Source: Microbacterium pseudoresistens (lineage in GTDB: Bacteria > Actinomycetota > Actinomycetes > Actinomycetales > Microbacteriaceae). Taken from it: a stretch of 64,000 bases of DNA. A model generated the notes under the pieces. The model made no database searches. It was not told the origin of the DNA and saw only the letters and a program-made list of their open reading frames with translations. Positions 42,104 through 49,614 of this stretch are shown in pieces. The DNA is taken from positions 1,240,001 to 1,304,000 of the forward strand of contig NZ_JACCBH010000001.1 of the NCBI RefSeq assembly GCF_013409745.1. Direction: 5' to 3'. Position 1 is the stretch's first letter, and every line of letters begins with the position of its first letter. The translations under genes were made by a program, and so were the position numbers.

Positions 42104-42158
42104 ACGCAGATGCCGTCTCGCGGTCAGGATCCGGCCCGAGGGCATAGGCTGGCTGACG

Positions 42159-43619
42159 ATGAGGATGACGCGCCGTACGCTGCTGGTCGGCGCCGGAATG
42201 GGCGCCGTCTCCGTGCTGCTCGCGTCGTGCGTGCCCGAGCCGACACCCACGAAGACCTCCACGCCCAAGCCCACCCCGACGCCGCCGCCGAGTCCGATCC
42301 CGACCCCGGCGGCGTTTCAGCGCAGCGCGTGGTCGGCCGATCCGTTCTCTCGCGGCGCGGCGAGCATCACGCCGGTCGGCGCCCAGGCGGGGCTCCGCGG
42401 TGTGCTCGCCGAGCCGGTGTCCGAGCGCATCTTCCTCGCCGGCGAAGCCACCGACGAGGACGCCCCGGGAACCATGCGCGGCGCCGTGAGCTCGGGCAAG
42501 CGCGCGGCCGACCATCTGCTGGCCGTGGCCGGTGGCGACGAGCGGATCGCCGTGATCGGCGCGGGTCTCGCCGGGGCTGCGGCCGCGGCGCGTGTGGCAG
42601 CCGCCGACGTGAACGTCACCGTCTTCGAGGCGCGTGATCGCACGGGCGGTCGCACCCACGCGATCACCGACGACGCCTGGCCCGTGACCGTGCAGCTGGG
42701 CGGCTGGCTGCTGAGCCGCGGTGACGACGAGCTGCGCGCGGGACTGGAGGACATCGGCATCCGCGTGGCCGACCTGCAGGGCGAGGGCTGGTTCGGCGAC
42801 GACGGCGCAGAGATCGCCGTCGAGCCGTCGGGCCAGGATCCGCTGGCCGGCGCGGTCGAGGCGGCGAAGAACCTCCCCGCCGACGTCTCGCTCGCCGATG
42901 CGCTCGCCGAGACCGGCGCCGACCTCGACGACCCGATCCTGCAGGCGACGCTCGCTTACTGCAGCGCGTTCTCCGGCGCCGAGGCCGACGAAGCGTCGGC
43001 GTGGTTCCCGCCCGTGCTTCCGACCCTGGAGCTGGCGGCACCGCTGGGCGATCCGACCTCGGTGATCGCCGAGTCGCTCGACGGCGTGCAGCTGACGCTG
43101 TCGTCGCCGGTCACGCGCATCGCCTACGACGATTCGGGGCTGAGCCTGCGCTTGGGCACGGGGGAGTCGCTGTCGTTCGATCGGGCGATCGTCACCGCGC
43201 CGCTCGGCGTGCTGCAGCAGCAGGGGATCGAGTTCGACCCGCCGCTGCCGTTCGCCTACCGCGGTGCCATCTCCGCCCTGGGGATGGGACGCATCGAGAC
43301 CGTGTGGATGCGGTTCGACGAGCCGTTCTGGCAGACCGAGGCCGCCGTGTGGCACCTCGTCGACACCGGCGAGAGCGCGGCGGACGCATCCGGCGGCGAG
43401 GCGGCCGAGGAGAGCGCAGGCCACGCCGCAGACGACGAACCCGCGCCCGTTGTCGTGCGCACCTGGATCAACCTGAGCGCGGTCACCGGCGATCCCGTGC
43501 TCGTCGGGATCGTCGGCGGCGATGCCGCCGGGGCTTTCGCCGAGCTCGACGACGCCGCCGTGCTCGCCGCGGCCGCCGAATCGCTCGCGCGCTTCACCGC
43601 CGAGCCCGACGAGAGCTAG
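42159..43619 (+). CDS. Secreted amine-oxidase-like flavoprotein, apparently circularly permuted
   Basis: 486 residues. A twin-Arg-like, lipoprotein signal (MRMTRRTLLVGAG ... LLASC, Cys 24) and a Pro/Thr-rich linker (25-51) come first. Residues 55-122 then read AWSADPFSRGAASITPVGAQ and IFLAGEATDEDAPGTMRGAV, a motif that in flavin monoamine oxidases is at the C-terminus (W-DP-sGs, fFAGEat, GTvhGA). Only after it comes the FAD Rossmann motif AVIGAGLAGAAAA (131-143) and RTGGRTH (161-167). The C-terminus stops where that block should follow. So the order of segments is rotated. It probably binds FAD and oxidises an amine or similar substrate outside the cell. A -10-like TAGGCT lies at 42145. ATG 42159 is chosen for the signal sequence. 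Confidence 0.8.
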   Translation: MRMTRRTLLVGAGMGAVSVLLASCVPEPTPTKTSTPKPTPTPPPSPIPTPAAFQRSAWSADPFSRGAASITPVGAQAGLRGVLAEPVSERIFLAGEATDEDAPGTMRGAVSSGKRAADHLLAVAGGDERIAVIGAGLAGAAAAARVAAADVNVTVFEARDRTGGRTHAITDDAWPVTVQLGGWLLSRGDDELRAGLEDIGIRVADLQGEGWFGDDGAEIAVEPSGQDPLAGAVEAAKNLPADVSLADALAETGADLDDPILQATLAYCSAFSGAEADEASAWFPPVLPTLELAAPLGDPTSVIAESLDGVQLTLSSPVTRIAYDDSGLSLRLGTGESLSFDRAIVTAPLGVLQQQGIEFDPPLPFAYRGAISALGMGRIETVWMRFDEPFWQTEAAVWHLVDTGESAADASGGEAAEESAGHAADDEPAPVVVRTWINLSAVTGDPVLVGIVGGDAAGAFAELDDAAVLAAAAESLARFTAEPDES

Positions 43620-43645
43620 ATCGAGGCGAGCGAGATCGAGCGGGG

Positions 43646-44350
43646 CTAGCGCCCGCGTGCGCGCAGTGCCCGCGCCCGGCGCAGGGCGCGCCGGGGCACC
43701 CCCTGCCAGTGCAGCGGCCGGATGCGGCTGATCAACACGAGGATCGACGCGATGAGGGCGAAGATCGCCAGCGCGATCGCCGAGGTGGCGGCGAATTCCC
43801 CGAATCCGCTCACCTGACGCAGGTCGAGGAAGTAGTACGGATACCAGCCGATGAGCGTGCCCCGCCACATCGTGAATCCGCCCCAGACGAGGGGGAACAC
43901 GAGCGAGATCGGCACGACGACCCACGGCACGCGCCGGTGCCCAGGGCTCACGATCCATCCCAGCGCCGTGCAGGCCGGCAGCCAGTAGTGGATGAGCAGA
44001 TCGGACCACGGCACGTACATGCGGATGCCGTGCAGCTCGGCCTGCCACACGATCAGCGCGAAGGCGATCCCGGCGGTGATGGTCCAGGTGAGCACGAGTG
44101 CGAGGCCCACCGTGACCCACCGCGGATCGGTGGCGCGCCGGAAGGCGACGATGCCGGCGGCGATCAGCAGCAGCATCAGCGCGATGTTGGACTGCACGGT
44201 GAGATAGGCGAAGAAGTTCTCGCCCGCGATTGTCTGCGAGCCCAGACCCCACAGAAGTCGATGCGTCAGAGCGATGAGGCAGACGGCGGCGGTGAGCAGG
44301 CGTGCCAGGGCGACGACGGTCCGAGCCCTCACCGTCCAGTCGCCTCCCAC
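43646..44350 (-). CDS. Pr6Pr family membrane protein
   Basis: 234 residues with six hydrophobic helices and a basic C-terminal end. FFAYLTVQSNIALMLLLIAAG and LLIHYWLPACTALGWIVSP are the core of the Pr6Pr family, found in actinobacteria and of unknown function. The start may be GTG 44350 or GTG 44332, the latter with GGGAGG upstream. It is convergent with the amine-oxidase-like gene. Confidence 0.75.
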   Translation of the reverse strand: MGGDWTVRARTVVALARLLTAAVCLIALTHRLLWGLGSQTIAGENFFAYLTVQSNIALMLLLIAAGIVAFRRATDPRWVTVGLALVLTWTITAGIAFALIVWQAELHGIRMYVPWSDLLIHYWLPACTALGWIVSPGHRRVPWVVVPISLVFPLVWGGFTMWRGTLIGWYPYYFLDLRQVSGFGEFAATSAIALAIFALIASILVLISRIRPLHWQGVPRRALRRARALRARGR

Positions 44351-44462
44351 TGCGGGAGCACGCCTCCCGCCCCTGGAGAGAGTCTACGTAGTCCGCGTCG
44401 GGTGCCGATCCGCAGGGGTGAGAGTGGCGGCTAGATGGTTGAAGTTGCCCTCCGGATCTGTT

Positions 44463-44474
44463 GAAATCGATTTC
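44463..44474. promoter_or_regulatory. LacI-type operator before the GH183-like lipoprotein gene
   Basis: GAAATCGATTTC, a perfect 12-bp palindrome with a central CG, 27 bases before the ATG at 44502. TTGAAG, 17 bases and TGAAAT overlap it as a possible promoter. The same core occurs at 45654 and, nearly, at 63344. Confidence 0.75.
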
Positions 44475-44501
44475 TGATCCGATCCCAGGGAGTGTGATCC
44501 G

Positions 44502-45632
44502 ATGCGCAGGTCTTGTTGCACGGCGGTGCTTGCGGCCGTCGCCCTGATGGCACTGTCCGGATGCTCCACCGATCAGGTGACGCTTGATCCGAACCCCGAC
44601 AAACCGTTCGTCCTGGGCGGCGTGTCCGAGCTCACCGAGATCGCGCAGCTCACGGGGCCCGGTGCGATCAACGACACCGAGTCGGTCATGGTGGCCGGTA
44701 CGGATCTCGGCTCCATGGTCAACGTCGGCGACCGGACGCTGTTCCTGTTCGGCGACACGTTCGGCGAGCGCGATCCCGACTCGACCGGCGGGCAGGGAGA
44801 CATGTGGCGTTCCAACACAGGGGCGTGGACGACGGATGACGACCCGGCCGACGGCATCGAGTTCGACGGCTGGGTCGACGATGCCCTCGGAATCGCCGCG
44901 CCCTTGATCGAGGGCGATCACCAGGGCAACGATGCGGGCGGCGAGGTGACGAAGATCCCGACCTACGGCTTCACCGTCGGGTCGAACATCTACGTCTCGT
45001 ACATGTCGGTGAAGCACTGGGGCGCGGCCGGCGACTGGGATGCGAACTACGCCGCACTGATCGTGTCGCACGATGACGGCGAGACCTGGGAGCAGGTGGA
45101 AGGGGTTCAGTGGCCGGGCGACTCGGATTTCGTCCAGTTCGCGGCGGCTCAGGTCTCTGACGGGGCGCGGGACTGGGTGTATCTGTGGACGATCCCGGCC
45201 GGGCGATTCGGCAACGTTCATCTGATGCGCGTACCCGCGACTCCGGAGTCGGTCGAATCGCAAGCGGCGTACGAGTACTTCGCGGGCACGGATGACGGGG
45301 ATCCGATGTGGAGCACGGAGCTCAGCGAGGCAGCACCGGTGGTCGAGGGGACGATCGGCGAGCTCTCGGTCGTGTGGTCGTCGTATCTCGAGCGGTGGCT
45401 GATGACATACTCCGACGGCGGTGACGCGATCATCCGCGAAGGCGTGACCCCGTGGGGGCCGTGGGGTGATCCGCTCGTGCTCGTCCCGGGGGATCAGTAC
45501 GACGGGCTCTACTCGCCGTACATGAATCCGCGCTATGTCGACGACGACGGCCGCCGGATCTACTTCACCCTCTCGTTGTGGGGGCCGTACAACGTCTTCT
45601 GGTTCTCCGCGGAACTGGACAGGATCGAATGA
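44502..45632 (+). CDS. DUF4185 (GH183-type) lipoprotein, probable endo-D-arabinanase
   Basis: 376 residues with a lipoprotein signal (LMALSGC, Cys 21). The mature protein is a five-bladed-propeller type DUF4185 domain: VGDRTLFLFGDTFGERDPDS, then WRSNTGAWTTDDDPADGIEF, and late YSDGGDAIIREGVTPWGPWGD with SPYMNPRYV. Family GH183 members from Microbacterium cut D-arabinan of mycobacterial arabinogalactan and lipoarabinomannan. Here, anchoring outside the cell and a shared operator with the ABC/GH116 operon next door fit that role. The substrate is inferred from family and context, not seen directly. Confidence 0.78.
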   Translation: MRRSCCTAVLAAVALMALSGCSTDQVTLDPNPDKPFVLGGVSELTEIAQLTGPGAINDTESVMVAGTDLGSMVNVGDRTLFLFGDTFGERDPDSTGGQGDMWRSNTGAWTTDDDPADGIEFDGWVDDALGIAAPLIEGDHQGNDAGGEVTKIPTYGFTVGSNIYVSYMSVKHWGAAGDWDANYAALIVSHDDGETWEQVEGVQWPGDSDFVQFAAAQVSDGARDWVYLWTIPAGRFGNVHLMRVPATPESVESQAAYEYFAGTDDGDPMWSTELSEAAPVVEGTIGELSVVWSSYLERWLMTYSDGGDAIIREGVTPWGPWGDPLVLVPGDQYDGLYSPYMNPRYVDDDGRRIYFTLSLWGPYNVFWFSAELDRIE

Positions 45633-45645
45633 CTTCAGGTCGGTG

Positions 45646-45674
45646 TTGTGCTTGAAATCGATTTCGTCTAATCT
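45646..45674 (+). promoter_or_regulatory. Promoter with LacI operator in its spacer
   Basis: TTGTGC (45646-45651), exactly 17 bases, TAATCT (45669-45674). The spacer contains GAAATCGATTTC (45654-45665), the same perfect palindrome as at 44463. A repressor here would block RNA polymerase directly. The mRNA leader to the ATG at 45782 is about 100 bases. Confidence 0.75.
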
Positions 45675-45781
45675 GACGTGCAGGTCGTCGGAGACCACCA
45701 CGGGTCTTCGATCACGTCAAGGTCGACGGGGCCTGCCACAGCAACGACTCACCGAGGAGTCGCGTTCCTGAGGAGGGACAG

Positions 45782-47098
45782 ATGCACAAGAACACCAAGA
45801 GGCTTGGACTTGCGATCACGGCCGCCGCTGCATCCGTGATCTTGATGGCGGGCTGTTCCGGCGGGGGCGGCGGCGGTGGCGCCGCGGGCGATCCGGAGAG
45901 CGGCGACCTGACCTTCGTCTACATGGGCGACACTGACCAGCAGAAGGCCTTCAACTCCCTGTTCGCGGAGTTCAACAAGCAATACCCCGACATCAAGCTC
46001 AAGGCACAGGGCATCCCGAGCGGCGACTGGGCGACCTTCTCGAACACGGTGGCCACCCGGCTCGCGGGCGGTCAGAAGATCGACATCATCCAGGTCGCGA
46101 CCGAGGGTCAGCGGATGTTCGCCTCCAAGGGCGTCCTCGAGCCGCTGGCGCCCTTCATCAAGGAGGACCAGAAGTATGTCGACGACTACTGGAACGACAT
46201 CAACCCGCGGCTGAAGGAGTTCAACGAGACCTACGCATCGGACCCCGATGGTGAAACCGTTTTCATCCCCGGGGGTTACAACACGATGGGGATGTACCTG
46301 AACAAGCGGGTGTTCGAGGCGGCGGGAGTCGCCATCCCCGAGGACGGCAACTGGACCTGGGATGAGTTCCACACCGCCGCCCAGCAGATCAAGGAGAAGA
46401 CGGGTGCGTACATGCTCCCCGCCGGCTCCGGATACTTCGATACCGTGATGCCGTGGCTGACCACGAACGGCGGGAGCACCTTCACCGATGACTGGGAGAC
46501 CCCGACCTACGACAGCCCTGAGGCCGTCGAAGCCGCCGAGTTCGCCCGCAGCCTCGTCGAAGAAGGGCTCGCTCCCGAGCCCGGCGGCCAGTTCGACACG
46601 AACGCCGCGTTCGCCCAGGACAAGCTCGCGATCATCAACGGAGGCCGTTGGCCCACGATCGCGATCCGCGACCTCGACATGGTGGAGAACACCGTGTTCG
46701 TGAACTGGCCGACGAAGGTCGGCAACGGATCGCCCGTCGGATGGGACGCGTGGAACATCACCAAGAACAGCCAGAACAAGGAAGCGGCCTGGACGTTCAT
46801 CAAGTTCCTCATGTCGGAAGAGGCCAGCCAGTACTTCGCGAGCGTCGGCGGAACGATCGTTCCGGCGCGCGACTCCGTCGCCGTGTCGAGCTTCTTCACC
46901 GACGACGCTCCCGAGCACAGCGTGCGACTGAGTGAGGCGATGGACTTCGCCACTCCGATCCCGTCGATCGATCGCGGCGCTGAGGCGCAGAAGCTGATCG
47001 AAGAGACCTGGACGACGATCATCTCCGGTCAGGGCGATGCCCAGGAGACGCTGTCCAAGGCGCAGAAGGAGCTCGAAGGCCTTGTCGGCAGCAAGTGA
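45782..47098 (+). CDS. ABC transporter oligosaccharide-binding lipoprotein
   Basis: 438 residues, signal ending ILMAGC (Cys 25), followed by a Gly run. Family 1 solute-binding fold (PF01547/13416): LTFVYMGDTDQQKAFNSLFAEFNKQ, IDIIQVATEGQRMFASKGVL, and WTWDEFHTAAQQIKEKTG. First gene of a five-gene operon, likely capturing arabino-oligosaccharides released outside the cell. AGGAGGGA is an ideal ribosome-binding site. Confidence 0.92.
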   Translation: MHKNTKRLGLAITAAAASVILMAGCSGGGGGGGAAGDPESGDLTFVYMGDTDQQKAFNSLFAEFNKQYPDIKLKAQGIPSGDWATFSNTVATRLAGGQKIDIIQVATEGQRMFASKGVLEPLAPFIKEDQKYVDDYWNDINPRLKEFNETYASDPDGETVFIPGGYNTMGMYLNKRVFEAAGVAIPEDGNWTWDEFHTAAQQIKEKTGAYMLPAGSGYFDTVMPWLTTNGGSTFTDDWETPTYDSPEAVEAAEFARSLVEEGLAPEPGGQFDTNAAFAQDKLAIINGGRWPTIAIRDLDMVENTVFVNWPTKVGNGSPVGWDAWNITKNSQNKEAAWTFIKFLMSEEASQYFASVGGTIVPARDSVAVSSFFTDDAPEHSVRLSEAMDFATPIPSIDRGAEAQKLIEETWTTIISGQGDAQETLSKAQKELEGLVGSK

Positions 47099-47102
47099 CG
47101 CC

Positions 47103-48008
47103 ATGATGGTGCGGCGGCCCGGGGCATCGCTCCGGCGCCGCCGCACCACCATCGCAGGATGGTTCTTCGTCAGCCCGGCGCTGCTGCTGTTCCTCGTCTT
47201 CATTGCGGGACCGTTCGTCTTCGCCATCGCCCTGGCGCTGTTCAAGTGGGATCTGCTGACCGAGCCGAGCTTCGTCGGCGCGAAGAACTTCGTCGACCTG
47301 TTCTCGGATCCAGTGCTGCCCACGGTGCTGATGAACACGTTCGTCTTTGCGGCCGCATCCGTGGTGACGCACCTCCTGTTCGGCCTGCTGCTGGCCATCG
47401 CGGTGAACCGCATCATCAGCCGCGCCTTCGGCTACTTCCTCCGGGTGGCGATCTTCTTCCCGTTCCTCATCTCGTGGGCGGCGGTGTCGTTGCTGTGGAA
47501 GTACGTGCTCGATCCGACCTTCGGTTACGTCGCGCAGTACGCGGCGATGATCGGGATCGACCTTCCGAACTTCTTCGCAGACCCGGCCTGGGCGCTTCCG
47601 GCGATCATCTTCATCGATCTCTGGCACACGCTCGGATTCACCTTCATCATCATGCTGGCCGGCCTGCAGACCGTTCCGCGCGAGTTGATCGAGGCCGCGA
47701 AGACGGATGGCGCGACGGCCTGGCAGACGTTCTGGAACGTGACGCTGCCGCTGATGTCGCCCACGCTGTTCTTCGCCACGATCATCACGTTCATCGGTGC
47801 CTTCCAGATCTTCGACCCGATCCAGATCATCACCCGGGGCGGGCCGCAGAACTCCACGAAGACCATCGTCATGTACCTGTACGAGAAGGGCTTCCAGGCC
47901 TTCGACATGGGGTATGCGGCGGCCGTGGCCCTCCTCGTCTTCGTGATCGTGATGGCCGTCACGCTGCTGCAGTTCCTCGGCCGCAGGAAGTGGGTGTTCG
48001 AATCGTGA
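47103..48008 (+). CDS. ABC sugar permease, MalF/UgpA type
   Basis: 301 residues with six helices. After basic MMVRRPGASLRRRR comes GWFFVSPALLLFLVFIAGPFVFAIALALF; the EAA loop is ELIEAAKTDGATAWQTFWNVTLPLMSP, which docks to the ATPase. It partners with the permease at 48005, whose GTG overlaps its stop (GTGA). Confidence 0.93.
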   Translation: MMVRRPGASLRRRRTTIAGWFFVSPALLLFLVFIAGPFVFAIALALFKWDLLTEPSFVGAKNFVDLFSDPVLPTVLMNTFVFAAASVVTHLLFGLLLAIAVNRIISRAFGYFLRVAIFFPFLISWAAVSLLWKYVLDPTFGYVAQYAAMIGIDLPNFFADPAWALPAIIFIDLWHTLGFTFIIMLAGLQTVPRELIEAAKTDGATAWQTFWNVTLPLMSPTLFFATIITFIGAFQIFDPIQIITRGGPQNSTKTIVMYLYEKGFQAFDMGYAAAVALLVFVIVMAVTLLQFLGRRKWVFES

Positions 48009-48895
48009 CTGTCACCAACGAGATCGTCGGCGCACCGGACCTGCTGACCCGCGTCGACCGGTCGCGGCGCACGCGCAGGCACGCGGCGGACCGCATCGTC
48101 GCCGTCATCCTGTTCATCTTCGGCGTGCTCATGCTGTCGCCGCTGATCTGGCTGGTCATGACCAGCCTGACCGACCGCGCCGCGGCATTCGCGTCACCGC
48201 CCAAGTGGCTGCCGATACCGTTCACGATGGAGAACTTCGGCAAGGTCTTCGAACTGATGCCGATCGGGCAGCAGTTCCTCAACTCGCTGATCGTCGCCGT
48301 CATCAGCACCGCGGGGTCGCTGTTCTTCTCGCTGCTCGCGGCGTACGGCTTCGCGCGCATCCGATTCCGCGGGAGCGGGACGCTCCTGGTCATCATGCTC
48401 TCCGCGCTCATGGTGCCGGCCCAGCTGCTGATCATCCCGATCTTCATCATGATGCGGGAGCTGAGCCTGGTCGACACGCTGGCGGCGCTGTGGCTGCCCG
48501 CACTCGTCAACGTCTTCCAGATCTTCTTCCTCACGCAGTACTTCAAGACCATTCCGCGAGAGCTGGACGAGGCGGCGACGATCGACGGCGCCGGACACGG
48601 ATGGATCCTGTTCCGGATGCTGCTGCCGTTGTCCGGCCCGGCGATCGCCGCGCTCGCGATCCTCGGCTTCGAGGCGTCATGGAACGCCTACTTCGCACCG
48701 CTGATCTTCCTCGCCAGTCCGGAGAACATGACCCTCCCGCTGGGTCTGGTCGTGCTCCAGAACGGGTTCGGGGCCGCACCCGCCGTCGTGGTGTTCGCCG
48801 CGATCACCATGGTCGTGCTGCCGCTGCTGATCCTCTTCCTCGCATTCCAGCGTCAGTTCGTCGAGAGCGTCGCCGCGACGGGGCTGAAGGGGTGA
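48005..48895 (+). CDS. ABC sugar permease, MalG/UgpE type
   Basis: 296 residues with six helices, starting at GTG overlapping the previous stop. MLSPLIWLVMTSLTDRAAAFA is the MalG-type first periplasmic part; the EAA loop is ELDEAATIDGAGHGWILFRMLLPLSGP. No ATPase gene is in this operon, as is common in actinobacteria where one MsiK/UgpC-like ATPase serves many importers. Confidence 0.93.
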   Translation: MTVTNEIVGAPDLLTRVDRSRRTRRHAADRIVAVILFIFGVLMLSPLIWLVMTSLTDRAAAFASPPKWLPIPFTMENFGKVFELMPIGQQFLNSLIVAVISTAGSLFFSLLAAYGFARIRFRGSGTLLVIMLSALMVPAQLLIIPIFIMMRELSLVDTLAALWLPALVNVFQIFFLTQYFKTIPRELDEAATIDGAGHGWILFRMLLPLSGPAIAALAILGFEASWNAYFAPLIFLASPENMTLPLGLVVLQNGFGAAPAVVVFAAITMVVLPLLILFLAFQRQFVESVAATGLKG

Positions 48896-49614
48896 CCGTG
48901 TCGTATGAGGCAGCGCCGCGCAGGATCGATCCGATTCTGCTGCGTCTTCCGGCGGCGCTGTGGTCGGCATTGCCGCGGTTGGTCGTCGCGGGGGCGCTCT
49001 TCATGCTCGCTCTCGTCGCATCGAGCGGCCTGCCCGGCGGGTTCGCGGTGCTCGCGCCGCTCATCGCCGCGGTTCTCACCGCCGTGCCCACGGGGTGGGC
49101 GATGGCACGCATCAGCACCGACGTCTTCGACGCGCAGGTGGCCTCGCCGGCGGTTCGATACGGCCGTGCGCTCCTTCTGATCGGTGGGCCGGGAGCGACG
49201 GTGAGCCTGACGGCATGCGCGGCGATGATCACGCCGACGATGCCGGCCTTCTCGTTCGTGAGCATCGTCGGCGTCGTCCTCACCGGGGTGGCCGTGCTGG
49301 TCGTGTCCGTCGCTCTTCCCCTGTCGACGGTGAGATCCGAAGCGCTGTCCTCGATCCTCGTCGCCGCCTTCTACGCGGTTGCTCGCCGACCGATCCCCCC
49401 GGTCGCCGTGCTCGTCGCACTCGGCGCCGCGACCTGGGCGTCGACGACCTGGGCGCCCAGCGCCCTCGTCCTGATCCCCGCCGTCGCGGTCGTGCTCTCC
49501 TTCGCCGCCGCCTGGACGGTTCTGCCCGCGGTGGGCGTGCGTCTTCCCGAACTCGCCCCCGTCACATCACGCGCCCTGCCGACCATTACGCACACCACAC
49601 GAGGATTACGATGA
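48892..49614 (+). CDS. YesL-like (DUF624) membrane protein
   Basis: 240 residues with five to six hydrophobic helices, typical of the YesL/DUF624 group that accompanies polysaccharide-derived sugar importers. Conserved landmarks are the end of helix 2 (AVPTGWAMARISTDVFD) and the C-terminal-side PLSTVRSEALSSILVAAFYAVA. Function unknown; possibly aids transport or sensing. GTG 48892 overlaps the permease stop (GTGA) and its own stop overlaps the GH116 ATG (ATGA). Confidence 0.7.
   Translation: MTVSYEAAPRRIDPILLRLPAALWSALPRLVVAGALFMLALVASSGLPGGFAVLAPLIAAVLTAVPTGWAMARISTDVFDAQVASPAVRYGRALLLIGGPGATVSLTACAAMITPTMPAFSFVSIVGVVLTGVAVLVVSVALPLSTVRSEALSSILVAAFYAVARRPIPPVAVLVALGAATWASTTWAPSALVLIPAVAVVLSFAAAWTVLPAVGVRLPELAPVTSRALPTITHTTRGLR

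Noticed and set aside
41787..45701. Very long minus-strand open frame of about 1300 codons
   Set aside because: It lies antisense to hspR, the amine-oxidase-like gene and the GH183-like gene, is rich in Arg/His/Asp/Gly low complexity and has no domain; high GC keeps this frame open by chance. The same holds for long antisense frames at 4203-6359, 33286-35811 and 49371-51998.
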